64,000 nt of DNA from Prionace glauca (Eukaryota; Chordata; Chondrichthyes; Carcharhiniformes; Carcharhinidae), in assembly GCA_037974335.1 (NCBI GenBank), contig CM075760.1:57813812-57877811 (forward strand), read 5' to 3'. Numbering within the stretch: position 1 is the first letter of the stretch; each line of letters opens with the position of its first letter. The notes under the pieces are model-generated. The model did not search any database, had not been told where the DNA came from, and worked only from the letters and a program-made list of their open reading frames with translations. A program made the position numbers and the translations under genes. This document shows, piece after piece, positions 1-11,935 of the stretch.

Positions 1-231
1 ACCTGAAGAAGGCAGCAAATTGGAGACTTTATTAACTGGTGAATTTGGTTTCTTGCTACATCATAGCGGGGCTTTTCTGCTGTGAACTTTGTCTCGAGCA
101 GAATAGGTGAACTCAGTGTATTCTGAGGTGGATTTAATAAAAATGTTTCAGCTGTTACCAAGGATCCTGAGAGATTACTTCTCTTGTGCTCAGTCTAAAA
201 TACGAGTGAATTGTATTTCTCTTCCTTACAG

Positions 232-1127
232 TGAATGTATTGACGATTCTTATCCTGTCACGAGGGAAGTGTGGTCTTTCCAAAAGTGTGATACGTTACC
301 TCATTTCCATGTCAGCGGCGGATCTACTGGTCATTATCATCGATCTCATTTTGAGGCAAATTCCCATGAAGATTCAATTTTTAATCATTTACCAATTTAA
401 AATATGTAATATCCATGCTGTGCTGCTTTATGCAGTCACTGATTGCTCTGTCTGGTTCACTGTCTCTTTCACCTTTGATCGGTTTGTGGCTATTACTTGT
501 CAGAAGCTGAAAATAAAATACTGCACTGAGAAAACTGCAACAGTGGTTCTCGGAACTGTGAGTGTGCTATTCAGTGTAAAGAACATTTTCTGGTATTTCA
601 TGTATGGTGATAGATATGCGACTCAGAATATTCCCCATTTTTGTTATGTTGGCAATGATGTCCTCTATTCTGCAGCATGGGGAGTGGTTGAAAATCTGCA
701 TTATATTTTAACACCGTTCATTCCTTTTTTGTTGATTCTGTTGTTGAATGTTTTCACCATTAAACACATTCTAGGGTCGACCAAATTCCGCAGGAGACTT
801 CAGAGCCACAAGCGTATGGATACTTCAAAGGACCCAGAGACAGTGAAGAGAAGAAAATCCATTATCTTACTGTTTGCTCTATCAGGAAATTTTATCCTGC
901 TATGGTCAATCTTACTTATCCACTCCTTTTGTGAACGATTATATAATTTAAACTTAATTCATTTTTATATCCCTTCATTTGTGCGGGAATTGGGATTTAT
1001 GCTCCAACTCCTGAGTTGCTGCACCAATACATACATTTATGCAGTGACCCAGACACAATTCAGAGAGGATCTGAAGAATGTGATCAGATTTCCATTTAAT
1101 GCAATTGTGAAATTACTTACTGAATAA
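232..1127 (+). CDS. GPR139-like class A G-protein-coupled receptor, terminal exon
   Basis: This is the last coding exon of a seven-transmembrane receptor resembling GPR139/GPR142, a family present in many copies in shark genomes. The frame is entered from an acceptor (CTTCCTTACAG) that ends at 231, so the earlier exon with the N-terminus and most of TM1 lies before the window. In order I see the TM1 end (NVLTILILSR, aligning with ANILTVIILSQ of GPR139), TM2 with its conserved Asp (SAADLLVI), TM3 ending in DRF where DRY is usual, TM4, an ECL2 Cys (PHFCYVG), a Pro-containing TM5, TM6 after a basic loop, and TM7 with NTYIY in the NPxxY position. The exon gives 298 codons and stops with TAA. No internal stop is visible. 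The ligand is unknown. I am confident of the superfamily and fairly confident of the GPR139-like grouping. Confidence 0.82.
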
Positions 1128-1129
1128 CA

Positions 1130-1680
1130 GATTTCTTCTTCAACAACAGGAAACCCCCAAGCAGAATTTCTCATGGGAAGATCACTTTGCCCAAAGTTAA
1201 GTCTGATCTTCCAAGGGTGGAAGTTGACACCCAGTGCCATTCCCATCAACCGGGAGGGGCACTTAAAGGCAGTTGATAGGTTATTAGTAAAGAATCATGG
1301 CAATGGATCCGCGTGGTTGTGAGGGACGTTCCTATCAGGGCCTGTTTCCTATCAATTCTGTTTGGGAGATACCCTCCCATGGGAATGCTTCAATCATCTA
1401 CAACCCATAAAACCCCAACCATTGCAAGAAAAAAAATGACTTCCCAGCACACCACGAACTTCAGAAAGAATTCCAGGCACTCCAGCTCCTGCTCTCCATC
1501 TCCACCAGTGAGAAACTCAGGGCCTGAAACAGACACAGCGGATTTAGCCTCTCTACCACATTGTCTCCCAGTAAAGGGAAGTCGGGCCACAGAGCTGGTG
1601 GTGGAAGAGGCGAGCTTCCGTCTGCAGAAACTCACTCACTTAGGAGGCTGAGCAGGACGAACCAGACCCAGCATTGAAAC
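1130..1680. other. no gene recognised
   Basis: This stretch follows the receptor stop codon and probably contains its 3' untranslated region. Two short open frames on opposite strands overlap here. Neither has a recognisable domain, so I do not call a gene. Confidence 0.4.
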
Positions 1681-1728
1681 GAGCCGTTGATGTCGTCTAT
1701 ATGGATATCAGTAAGGTGTTTGACAAAG
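1681..1728 (+). repeat. isolated LINE reverse-transcriptase fragment
   Basis: A short isolated piece matches the CR1-type reverse-transcriptase core found at 18070-18110 and 18960-19000 (frame AVDVVYMD.SK.FDK). No further LINE sequence is recognisable on either side. Confidence 0.6.
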
Positions 1729-2437
1729 ATTCCGAAAATAGCACTTGCCCCAATTTTTGTCCATTTCTCTATAACTGCAGTTGTATAATATCATTAAAGA
1801 CATAACGGTTTGTAAAAGTCCTATGGCTGTGAGATTATGTACTGCATTAACATTTAACAAAAACAATTTGAAATGAGTCAGGTGATTTGAAAATATTTTC
1901 CAAGTTTGCAAACGCAATAATCTCTATAATTCAGAACAGCGAAAGCATGGAAGTGTTTAGAATTGTATGTGCGCACAAAGCTGCCACACCAGCAGAGAAT
2001 GTCTATTGTTGTTTATATTACAAGTACAGGTTTTATCAGTATATAAAATACACAGCAAGTCGGTAATAATCAGTACAATGAGGATAGTCTAAAACTTTTA
2101 AAGAACGGTGCTTTTAAATCTGCAAAATGCTGAGGTGGAAAGCAGATAGTTTGAAGTGACGAAAATCTGTTGTGTGTTTACCTCGTAAGTTTCACAGTAT
2201 CAGCAGTGACGAGATTGGACAGTTTTGGAAATTAAAAAAATCACATGAAAAACCTGTGAGACTATTTCACCTCACTGTCGATTTCTTGTTCCAGGTAACA
2301 ACAATTAGTGTTTCATTGGCTGAAGGAGTCATTCATGTTCTTTCTGGACATGACTTTTGTCCAACAAACATTCCTTGTGTATATATATTTTTTTAATTAT
2401 GAAGTGGAAAGGCGGGCTAAATGTTCCATCGCTATCT

Positions 2438-2508
2438 TCCCTAATGGTCCATCTGTTTGGAATCAGCCCTCTCACCATCGCGGCCTGGGTTTAATTCGGG
2501 TCAGGGAA
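2438..2508 (+). pseudogene. tRNA-Glu(CUC) pseudogene
   Basis: The block starts TCCCTAATGGTC, has an anticodon loop reading CTCTCAC (anticodon CTC) and ends TCAGGGAA. This is tRNA-Glu with one base missing, a mismatch in the acceptor stem and a degraded B box (GGGTTTAATTCGG). It closely resembles the intact tRNA-Glu at 59657-59728. It is probably a dead copy. Confidence 0.75.
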
Positions 2509-2605
2509 TGACAATTTATTGATTGCGTGCAGCAGATGAACGAAGAGGACCTGGAATTGCTTCCTGATTGAAAACAGGAGCGATAGCTCCAGTGACTCGA
2601 GTTCT

Positions 2606-2700
2606 TTTGTTGGTCAGTCATGCTTGCATTTCAATGTTGTCTCTTTCAGAGATATTCATTCAGAATAAAGATGTTGGTGTTAAATAAATGTATTGAAGTT
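2606..2700 (+). repeat. relic of the tRNA-flanking duplicated unit
   Basis: The text around GGTCAGTCATG and CAGAGATATTCATTCAGAATAAAG aligns with the 3' flank of the tRNA-Val units (about 60808-60905 and 62018-62335). It lies just downstream of the tRNA-Glu pseudogene, so the pair looks like a remnant of a tRNA-bearing unit. Confidence 0.5.
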
Positions 2701-2834
2701 AAAGGTTGAATCAAAAGAACGGAAAAAATGCAATTTGATTTGATAAGATTTATTTTCTCTGCTCATTTTCGTATCAGCAAATCATCATTTTCTGCAAAAG
2801 GAGAGTATGATGTTGGATAAGTGTCATGATGTGG

Positions 2835-2915
2835 GTATGCCGTCGTTGGACTGGCGTAAACACAGTAAAAAGTCTGACAACCAGGTGTTGTCAGACTTTT
2901 TACGTTGGATAAGTG
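2835..2915. repeat. perfect 17-bp foldback hairpin inside an interspersed element
   Basis: GTAAAAAGTCTGACAAC (2865-2881) and its exact reverse complement (2887-2903) flank a 5-nt loop. The left arm is the start of the interspersed element also seen at 46568, whose hallmark is GATGCCGG.GTTGGACTGG. Confidence 0.7.
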
Positions 2916-3479
2916 ATCGGAGACCGCCCTCCCGTGGACCGTACAGCATTGGAAACAGGCGCAGAAACCAGACCCAAAATATCTGCACTCAGAGACACAC
3001 CCAATACAGCCACACACTGGACAAGAGTAAACTTCCGTTTAACATCCACACTGTTAGCACCACTTAGAGTTTTGAAGGTTTCAGTCAATTTGCCTCTTAC
3101 TCTTTTGAACTCTCTGGGTACAAACCTGACGTCACTAACCTTTTCTCAGAAGATAACCCAAACATAGCTGGCAATGGTTTAGTGAAACTCCTCTGAACTA
3201 TTATTTTAACACATTAACTTTGTTTTAAGATAAGGAGACAAGAACTGTGCACAATATTCTAGATATGCCCACTGCCCTCGCCAACGGCCAAATTTCCGAT
3301 CTATCTTTGTGCCTTTGGCACATTTAGCATTTATATCTTCACTCTCTTCATCACTGCAGAAATCATCCCAATTATATGTTCCTTCACAAATTCAGCCAGA
3401 ATGTATTTGTTCAGGTCAGATCCAGTTTAATTAACTTGTTTGAGTTTTATGCTGAGTAACAGATAGTTTGTGAGTGTAT

Positions 3480-3730
3480 TTCTCTTAATAGGCTTCCAAA
3501 AGTCATGTGATACTGTGCTGCACCGCAGCCTTGTGAGTAACTGTGGAGATCAGAGAATAAAATGGATAGGAGCGACATGGATAGGAAATTGCCTGAGTGC
3601 CAGGAAACAATTCGTAGCTGTTTTTCGGAGTAGAACAAATCTTGCAGTCATGTTGCCAGGAAAAGGTTATATGAACATTGAAATTCACGACATAGTAATG
3701 CCCGAGAGCTTGAAGTGGAGGCCAGCCTTT
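3480..3730 (+). repeat. decayed LINE reverse-transcriptase fragment
   Basis: The frame GFQKSCDTVLHRSLVSNCG followed by QRIKWIGATWIGNCLSARKQ aligns with the CR1 reverse-transcriptase segment (DFSKAFDKVPH...L..WI..WL..R.Q). It is heavily diverged and truncated at both sides. Confidence 0.5.
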
Positions 3731-4139
3731 CAAGATCTGTGAACGATCCAAAACTTGGAAACATTGCCAACCATCAGTAGATCATTCAGAACTTCAGAAC
3801 GCAAAAAAAAGAACTAATTGGTGGAATGGATGAGTAATTTGGATATTTATCCTATTGCAGAGAAAAGTTCCATGATTAGTTTTGTTCAGCAGAATTTGAA
3901 GAGAAAAATGGAAATAATGAAAAGGCCACGAAAGTGAATATAGACGCCGAGGGACTGGAGTGAATATGTGAATAAATCATTCATGATGCAAGATAGGTTC
4001 AGACAGCGGCAAACAGAAAAAGGGAATAGGTTTTTTTTTGTCTATTGGGGAAAAGAATGCAGAAGCAAGGAAGTTGTGCTATTTTTGTAGCTAACACATG
4101 GAAAATAGTCAGCCGAAAAAACCGTTCCAATTTTGGGCA

Positions 4140-4725
4140 CCGAACGTAAGGCAGGATGTAAAGTCAATAGGCTGGAAGCAGGGAAGAAAAACACGAGAAT
4201 AATTCCAGAGATCAGAAACTTCGGTGACGAAAATATTTTGGAGAGGATCGGACTAATTTCCTTGACAGAAAGTTGCTGATGTGACTTTAATGAGACATTC
4301 AAAATCCTGAGGGGTCTTGATAGAGTAGATAGAGAGAAACTGGTCAATGACAGAAAGATCTTGACACAGAGGGCGCGGGTTGTAGTAAATTGATGGAAGA
4401 AACATGGAGACATCAGGAAAAACATTGTCAGACAGTGAGTGATCCAGATCTGGAATGTGCTGTTTGAGAGTGTGGTGCAGGCAGAGCCAATTAATGGGTT
4501 CAAAATGGAATTGGATAATTGTCTGAAAATGAACAAAATGCTGGACTGTGGGGTACAGAGTGTTATTGGATAAATTGCTCCTTTCGAGGGCCAACACACA
4601 CATGACGCTTCAAAATGGCCTTCTTCTCTGCTGTAAATACTTTATCAATGTTGAAAGGAAGATAGTAGCACAGAGGTAACGTCTCTGCGAAAGTAATTCC
4701 GAGGGTAGGCAAATTTCTCAAGATA
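4140..4725 (+). repeat. decayed LINE 3' segment, paralogue of 55627-56210
   Basis: The segment runs from CCGAACGTAAGGCAGG to CTCAAGATATATATT and matches 55627-56210 along its whole length with scattered changes. Frame pieces such as TFKILRGLDRVDREKL (shifted) resemble the C-terminal part of CR1-type ORF2. No open frame persists. Confidence 0.65.
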
Positions 4726-5144
4726 TATATTCAAATCCAACTACAAAAGGTTCTAAAATGCAATTACAGTTTTGAATTTAAAGATCGTTTCCGTAATTGC
4801 GGCCATGACAAGAAATATATCAGATTCTCTAACATTCTGCCGAAAGGAAAACCTTCCATCATTCCCCAGTTTAGCCCAGAGGTGACTCCAGGCGCACACT
4901 TGTTTGGCGATTACGTGCCTTCTATGATGTCTAGAAAACCAGTAAATTCAATGTATTAGTGATTGCCAATATATGCTGGCCTTACCAGCTGGATATACAG
5001 CTCACCAAAGAATAAGAAACCGCAACTGAAATCAGCATTTCACAACACCTGCAATAGCAAAGGCCGTCCAGGAGATGGCAGTGAAACTGTGCTTTTTGGT
5101 ACGACACGACACAGATGATCATCTCAGTTATTTCTGTAGTAGAC

Positions 5145-6180
5145 TCAGTCTTTGTCCATCCTAAACGTGACCCAGTTTCTCTGACACGAAATGATATTTC
5201 TGATTATCTGGCAATAATTCCCAGTTGATTCTGCACTCAGCAAAATCCCAGTTGTTACAATACTGCACCAAGCCTCATTGCCCCATTCATTCTGACAGTT
5301 ATGACAGCACGGAATTAATTCTCGCCTAATGTCATGAAACTCCATATCTCCGCTGTTACTTCACTGGACCCTCTCACTCCTGATAATGCACCGGGACATG
5401 TTACTGTTTGCATTACACCAGGCTCTGTCTCAGTTATTACATTGTTGGAACCTGCCACTTATAAAGAAACATGGACAGCCTCTCAATCACTGCTGCACAA
5501 GTCCGCCTCCCTGTTTATATTGAATAATATCCTGTCTCTAATTATTCTGTTACATGAATTATTTATTTCTGCAATTGCCCCGTCAAAGTTTACATCGACC
5601 TAAAGGTTTGGTTTGGAATTACTGCATCGGATTTGTCTCAGTTTATATCTTACAATGGCCAGAATCAGACAAAATTACACGAGGGGACAGTTTTATTGCG
5701 CTGTCTCCATAATTAATGCGCCACATTATACCTTTGTTCACTTTACACATTATCATTTCTCAAATTTTGTTTTACTCTGTATTGTCTCACTTGTTATTCC
5801 ACTGGGCCACATCTCTGTTTATGTCACACCAGATCATGTCCCTATTTTCTGATAGCGCTGATACGCTGGAAGCAGTCTCAGTTTAAATTACAGCGCACAT
5901 TGTCTCTGCATATATTAGGATAGACCATGTCTTTGTCAAAACTGAGTATGGCATATCTCTGATTATATCAGAAAACACCACGCTGGTTAGAAATATACTG
6001 CATACTCTCTCTCAATAATGACTGAACTGGGCCCAGTCTGCATTCATATTAGTACAGGTGCTGTATCGATATCTGGTGCATTCGACTGTCTCCGTATCAC
6101 TGCATAAAACCCGTCCCTTGTTTATATTACAACAGATCATATTAGTTGAATTGACCATGCAAAGTTGCCCGTTATTTTCC
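5145..6180. repeat. ancient degenerate short tandem repeat
   Basis: Phrases built on TCTCTGTTTATATTACA..GGACC recur every 35-40 bp with heavy divergence (for example around 5400-5470, 5635-5660, 5800-5850 and 6100-6140). A related block lies at 29700-30060. I see no gene here. Confidence 0.45.
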
Positions 6181-6189
6181 CTTAGAATA

Positions 6190-7400
6190 TGTGATTAGCC
6201 ATGGTAACTGTGTGAGGCTAACGGGGATAGGGCAGAGGGGAGAAGCTGGGTGGGACACAGACTCGGTGGACAAGATTTGTGTTTCTGAACTGTAGGAATT
6301 CGATGGTTCTATGTCCAAGAAACATCACAGACATTTGCGTGCTTATTTATTTCAAATATTCTATTTTCTAATACGCACCTTTGGAGAAATGATCTCTTTT
6401 AGCAATTCCCCTTCAGTTTTCCCAATCATAACCTTCAGCCCATCTCTGCCTTCCATGAATGCATGAAAACACCAGAGTTCATGTATTTCGCCTGAAGAGC
6501 ATTTAATATGTACCTATTTATTGACAACCATACTGTTGTTTGCTCATGCGTTAAGCATGATTACAGCCTCACTGTTTTGTTCCTGGCGTTAACTTATCTG
6601 TCTTTAGAGATCTGTTGGAAAATGGATAAATCACATCTGGAATGACGAGGAGATTACGAAACTTGATCTTCTCAGTGTCTCAATAAACTTCCTGATGTAC
6701 GACTCAATTGTGTGCTGATTTGTGAAAATGATGGTGAAAATGACCCTGGATATATAGCCGACAGGAGATAATTACACCTGTAATTCTCAGACTTCTTATT
6801 TCTATTGATGCAAAGGATTGAAACATCTGCCACTCTCCAGATAAGGAACAATATTTCAGTTTAACCGTTACCTTCACCAATTCCATGGTAACCATCTTAA
6901 ATATTTTCTACTGTGTATAGATTGTACAGTCTACGTAATGCGATGAATCAGGATCAGGTGCATCATAAGAGTGGCCACACCTCATGTGATATAAACAGTG
7001 ATATCATCTGGTGAACAAGGACTGCAGCGGTTCAAGATAGCAGCCCATCACCACATTGTCAGGGGCAATCAGAGAAGGGCAACAGATGTCAGTGCTGCCC
7101 ACACTCTATAAATGATTAAACATAATGCTCCAACAACAGAAGAAGAATCTAATCTAATATAGACAGATATGTTCGCGCAATGATGACATAAACTGGCTGG
7201 GAGAATCACGTGAACCAACGTATGAGTTCTCCAGAGTAGGAGAGACAGAACATGATATAACATTTAAATAAACATTTTTTGTGCGTGTGATCATTCGAGA
7301 GAAAGTGATTTGACCAATAATGACAGGCAGGGGTCAAATGAAGCGAAATCTGATGCAGGTTCTAATTCACAATGGATTGGGTGACGGTTTCCAAAAATAA
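6190..7400. other. no gene recognised
   Basis: This is AT-rich unique-looking sequence. I see no long frame, no RNA gene and no clear repeat. Some phrases near 6980-7260 faintly echo the ATATAAACAG repeat in reverse orientation. Confidence 0.35.
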
Positions 7401-7407
7401 TCATAGA

Positions 7408-8499
7408 GAATTAAAACATTATAATTTGAATAACCGGCTTCAGTGTATCACTGACAGAGACAGCTGGGCCCGGAGTCAGACTGGGACCTGAGAATTAGAA
7501 CATTACAATGTGAATGACCGGCCCCAGTGTATCACACCCAGAGACAGCTGGGCCCGGAGTCAGACTGGGACCTGAGAATTAGAACATTACAATGTGAATG
7601 ACTGGCCCCAGTGTATCACTGACAGAGATAGCTGGGCCCGGAGTCAGACTGGGACCTGAGAATTAGAACATTACAATGTGAATGACTGGCCCCAGTGTAT
7701 CACTGACAGAGACAGCTGGGCCCGGAGTCAGACTGGGACCTGAGAATTAGAACATTACAATGTGAATGACTGGCCCCAGTGTAACACTGACAGAGACAGC
7801 TGGGCCCGGAGTCAGACTGGGACCTGAGAATTAGAACATTACAATGTGAATGACTGGCCCCAGTGTATCACTGACAGAGACAGCTGGGCCCGGAGTCAGA
7901 CTGGGACCTGAGAATTAGAACATTACAATGTGAATGACCGGCCCCAGTGTATCACTGACAGAGACAGCTGGGCCCGGAGTCAGACTGGGACCTGAGAATT
8001 AGAACATTACAATGTGAATGACTGGCCCCAGTGTAACACTGACAGAGACAGCTGGGCCCGGAGTCAGACTGGGACCTGAGAATTAGAACATTACAATGTG
8101 AATGACCGGCTCCAGTGTATCACTAACAGAGACAGCTGGGCCCGGAGTCAGACTGGGACCTGAGAATTAGTACATTACAATGTGAATGACTGGCCCCAGT
8201 GTATCACTGACAGAGACAGCTGGGCCCGGAGTCAGACTGGAAACTGAGAATTGGAACATTACAATGTGAATGACTGGCCCCAGTGTATCTCTGACAGAGA
8301 CAGCTGGGCCCGGAGTCAGACTGGGACCTGAGAATTAGTACATTACAATGTGAATGACTGGCCCCAGTGTATCTCTGACAGAGACAGCTGGGCCCGGAGT
8401 CAGACTGGAACCTGAGAATTAGAACATTACAATGTGAATGACTGGCCCCAGTGTATCACTGACAGAGAGAGCTGGGCCCGGAATCAGACTGGGACCTGA
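7408..8499. repeat. 84-bp minisatellite, 13 tandem copies
   Basis: Unit starts (GAATTAGAACATTACAATG) fall at 7408, 7492, 7576, 7660, 7744, 7828, 7912, 7996, 8080, 8164, 8248, 8332 and 8416, exactly 84 bp apart. The first copy is most diverged and inner copies are nearly identical, so the array has been homogenised recently. Every unit contains CAGCTGGGCCCGGAG, which holds an E-box (CAGCTG), an AGCT and a GGGCCC palindrome. No open frame spans the array. Confidence 0.95.
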
Positions 8500-8812
8500 T
8501 ATAAGGAAGGAATCATTTCTGGGGCCTGAGAGCAGGTTTCTTCGTCATGAGGAGTGAGGCAGGGATTTGTGTGGCAAACACGGATTGGAAACCCTACCAC
8601 AACCGCAAGAGTGACTGATGCCACCTGACTGAGGCTTGTATTCACGAGGACTGAAACGACGAACTATGAAACCCTCATCAGAGGGAGAAAAGCAGTGCAA
8701 TAAATGTTAAGGATTATTGTGTTTTTCCTAAAAAAAAAGTTTGATCCGATGCTCATCTGTTCAAAGTGATGTTTTGTAAATAGAATCGACTTTCGGAATG
8801 GGTCCTGGCAAT

Positions 8813-8912
8813 TACACACACACAGACACACACACACACACACACACACAGAAACACACACACACACACACACAGAGAAACATACACACACACGCACACA
8901 CACACACACAAC
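8813..8912. repeat. CA microsatellite
   Basis: An interrupted (CA)n tract with GAGAAA and GCA interruptions. Short frames on the reverse strand here are artefacts of the repeat. Confidence 0.95.
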
Positions 8913-8919
8913 ACACAGG

Positions 8920-10450
8920 TTCTGTCAAAAGATAAGATTAGCTCAAGACGACAGTTGTATAAATATTCAATTTTATTCCGTTTTAATGAAGGACAGGGGA
9001 GAGACACAAAAAGGATGCTGGGACACTGATATAGATGAACCTTAAAATGCTCCCATTCTCGAGAATCCTTCAAAACTTCATCCCATGAAGGATATATCGA
9101 ATTTATTTTCCAAAGTTTCTGTGAAATCTAATTCCATCACCCTTCCACGCTGTTCATTCCAGTTCATCACAACTACTGTGTAAAAGTGAACACTTATCTC
9201 TCTGTCTCGCTGCTCAATAAAATAACTTTGTGCCCATTGGTTGCTGACCGTCCCCCAGTTGAAAGATTCTCCCTTTAATTAACCCAATCACAACTTTATG
9301 ATTATGAACACTAATAAATGTGTTGAAAAGACTGGCAAGGAGATAAAGACAGCGGGAGAGTTACGAGAAAGCAAACCGGGGGGGCTGACAGATAAAAGCT
9401 GAGGAACAAAAATAAATAGCAGATGGAGAGAAAATGATCAAACAACGAAAGATAACAGCTATCATTCCCTCCCTTTACAGATCCCGGGAGAGTTCAGTGA
9501 CTGATCCACTGACCATCCAGTTATGTCCGAGAATGGAAACTTTAACCAGATCACACCAGGCTCATTTGTAAATGTCACCGCAATGTGACCTGTCTGACTC
9601 TGCCCTGACTCTGTGGGCAGATATAGGCCGCACTGACAGATGTTCTCACCAGATTGTGGTCTCTGGATATATTTTCTGCTCGGAAGTGAGATGTGCGGTT
9701 TGGAACCGGCAGCAGAGAAACAGGAAGTTGTGTTACCTGAGAATGAAACAACCGGGGCCAGTTTGATGTTATCACCGTGAACAGTCTTCCTGCCTGTGAG
9801 GGTGAGCTCACTCTGAAAGCATCAAGAACAGTCACACAGATTGCTGCCGGTCTCAGCATTACAGTCACCCCCATTCCCATATTAATGAATCAAGAAAATA
9901 GCCATATTTGGGGTTTAAACAGATTAATTGAAGGGAAGATGGACTGAAGGTTATCACTGAGGGAAAAGAGGGAAAATTAAAGCAACATTTTTTATTCACA
10001 GAGACATTCCGAAATAGAAAGTTTAAGTGTGCTGGGTGTTGTGTGTGAGAAATAGAGGAGAGAGGTTAATTGAGTGAAATGGTTAAGTTCCTACAATGAA
10101 TTTTCCTCTGCTGAGATTTTTGTGCTTTATCTTTTCAGTCACAAGGTGCCTTAAGGAAGAAGAAAGAAATAGTCTCGGAGTCAGATCCGTCTCCTGGGAA
10201 CCTGTGTGAGTTAATGGAGACTGAGAGAGAGGAGAGAGGTTATCTGATTTAGGTTCAGTCTGAGACAGAGAAAGAGAGAAGTTCAGTGAATCATTTGAAA
10301 GATGCATTGCCTTGGCAGCGGAATGACCAGCTGTACATCACACTCAAGAGCGTCCAGGGCCATTCATCAACTTTATTTATTGACTGAGACACAGAATGTG
10401 CAATAAATACTGAATAAATTACAATATCATGCTTAAAATTAATAGCAATT
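8920..10450. other. no gene recognised
   Basis: Mixed sequence without a convincing gene. Frames overlap on both strands at 9572-9880, but neither has a recognisable domain, splice context or repeat identity. Confidence 0.35.
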
Positions 10451-10454
10451 ATTT

Positions 10455-10650
10455 ACACAGTGATTAGCACTGGTACCTCACACTGTTAGGGACACAGGTT
10501 CCACATAAGCCTTGTGTAACTGTGTGGTGTTTGCATATTCATTCTGTGTGTGCGTGGGTTTCCTCCAGGTTTACTGCTTTCTTCCTACAGTCCAAAGATG
10601 TACAGGTTAGTTGGATTGGCCATGTTGAATTGTCCTTTAATGTCCATTTG
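10455..10650 (+). mobile_element. tRNA-derived SINE (shark type 1), decayed
   Basis: It contains the landmarks of the most common SINE here: GATTAGCACTG..CCTCAC, GGGACACAGGTTCC (B-box-like), then GTGCGTGGGTTTCCTCC, CAGTCCAAAGATGT and GATTGGCCATG. Related copies are listed at 13060, 24925, 27600, 42225 and 63080. Confidence 0.7.
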
Positions 10651-11237
10651 CAGTGCAATGTGACATACATTCATTCTGTTCCTCAATCTCTTTTGAACAA
10701 GAGGATGTTACAAGTTTCATCCCAAGCTTTCAATAAAATATTCCAGGAAATGCGAGGGCAATTAAATATGATGAACAACTCCCAGTAGTTATTAACAAGA
10801 CGAAACACATTCTTCGAACCCCATTACATTTTTAAAGCTAATTTCCATCTTTTCATCTCGTTCTCTCCTTTTTGTTCCATCTGTCAAACGCATTTTATAG
10901 AAAACCAGTTTTTGAGACAGTGTTGGCTTTATTATTAGTGTCCAATATAACACAAAGTAAGGCACGGATGTGGTCAGTAGTGCATGACACAGAGCCTGAC
11001 ACAATCATATCTGAGATGGAGCCCAATGTAACAGAAATGGCCTCTTGGCTGAACAAAAACTCAGAAATGATGATTTGTAGCAATTATCACGGCTTGTCAT
11101 CATATCATAATAAATGGAATGGTGTGTCATGTAATATAAACAAATATAAAGTCTATTGCAATGATGATTCAAATGAGTCGCATGCAGTAAATAAAGACAC
11201 AAGGCCCAGTGTCTTGCTGTACATGTCTACAACAAAT

Positions 11238-11385
11238 GTGTGTGCGAGAGAGAGAGAGAGAGAGAGAGAGGGAGGCAGGGGCAGAGGCGGGGGGAGAGAG
11301 AGAGAGACAGAGAGAGAGAGAGAGGGAGGCAGGGGCAGAGGCGGGCGGGGGGGGGGGAGAAAAAGACAGAGAGAGAGAGAGAGCC
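11238..11385. repeat. GA-rich microsatellite
   Basis: An imperfect (GA)n tract with a twice-repeated GGGAGGCAGGGGCAGAGGCGG block and a short G run. It explains the long low-complexity frames on both strands. Confidence 0.95.
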
Positions 11386-11819
11386 GTAAACCATTCCACG
11401 GATGATGAATGATCCACTGAGTGTTTCTCGCATTTTCTGTTCGGATCTCACGCACCCACAGCATCTTGCTTTTGACCAACGAGATATTTGAACAGGTGAC
11501 TGAAAGCTTGGCCAATACAGGGACAGTTTTATGGATTGACTTAGACGAGGAAAGTGAAATAAGGAGACTTAGGGAGGGAATTACAAAGCTTAGGCGTAGG
11601 CAGATGAAGACATCCGAAAGTGAAAAATAATTTCGAAGGTAACAATACAAATTACAGAATATATAATTCTATTCAAACATAACCTAACTGTCAACACTCG
11701 GTCTACGGCGATTTGGTTTAATGTATTAAATTCCCACAAGATACCTCGCGATCCAACCTGTGACCCAGTACTGAATGTTCAATTATTCCATTAATAAATG
11801 TGGTGATATTTCAGTCTCG

Positions 11820-11935
11820 GGGGTAGTATAGCAATATCATTATTAAGCTAGTATTCCAGAAGCTTGGGACAGGAGTTCCAGTTCCACCCTGGCAGCTGAG
11901 GAATTTCAGCTCAGTTTATTGATAAAGACATCGTG
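11820..11935 (+). mobile_element. SINE type 2 fragment
   Basis: GGGGGTAGTATAGCAATATC.. followed by AGTATTCCAGAAGC and GGCAGCTGAGGAATTT is a diverged copy of a second shark SINE. Other copies start near 23370 (+), 32610 (+), 25230 (-) and 48430 (-). A SINE type 1 tail in the opposite orientation follows at 11942-12010. Confidence 0.55.

Noticed and set aside
1313-1651. 112-codon open frame after the receptor gene
   Set aside because: No recognisable domain, and it overlaps an open frame on the other strand. It is probably untranslated or intergenic sequence.
7408-8499. The 84-bp array as a protein repeat (84 is a multiple of 3)
   Set aside because: No frame stays open through the array.
9572-9880. 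Overlapping frames on both strands near 9.6-9.9 kb
   Set aside because: No domain, no splice context and no homologue recognised. The length is within chance for this composition.
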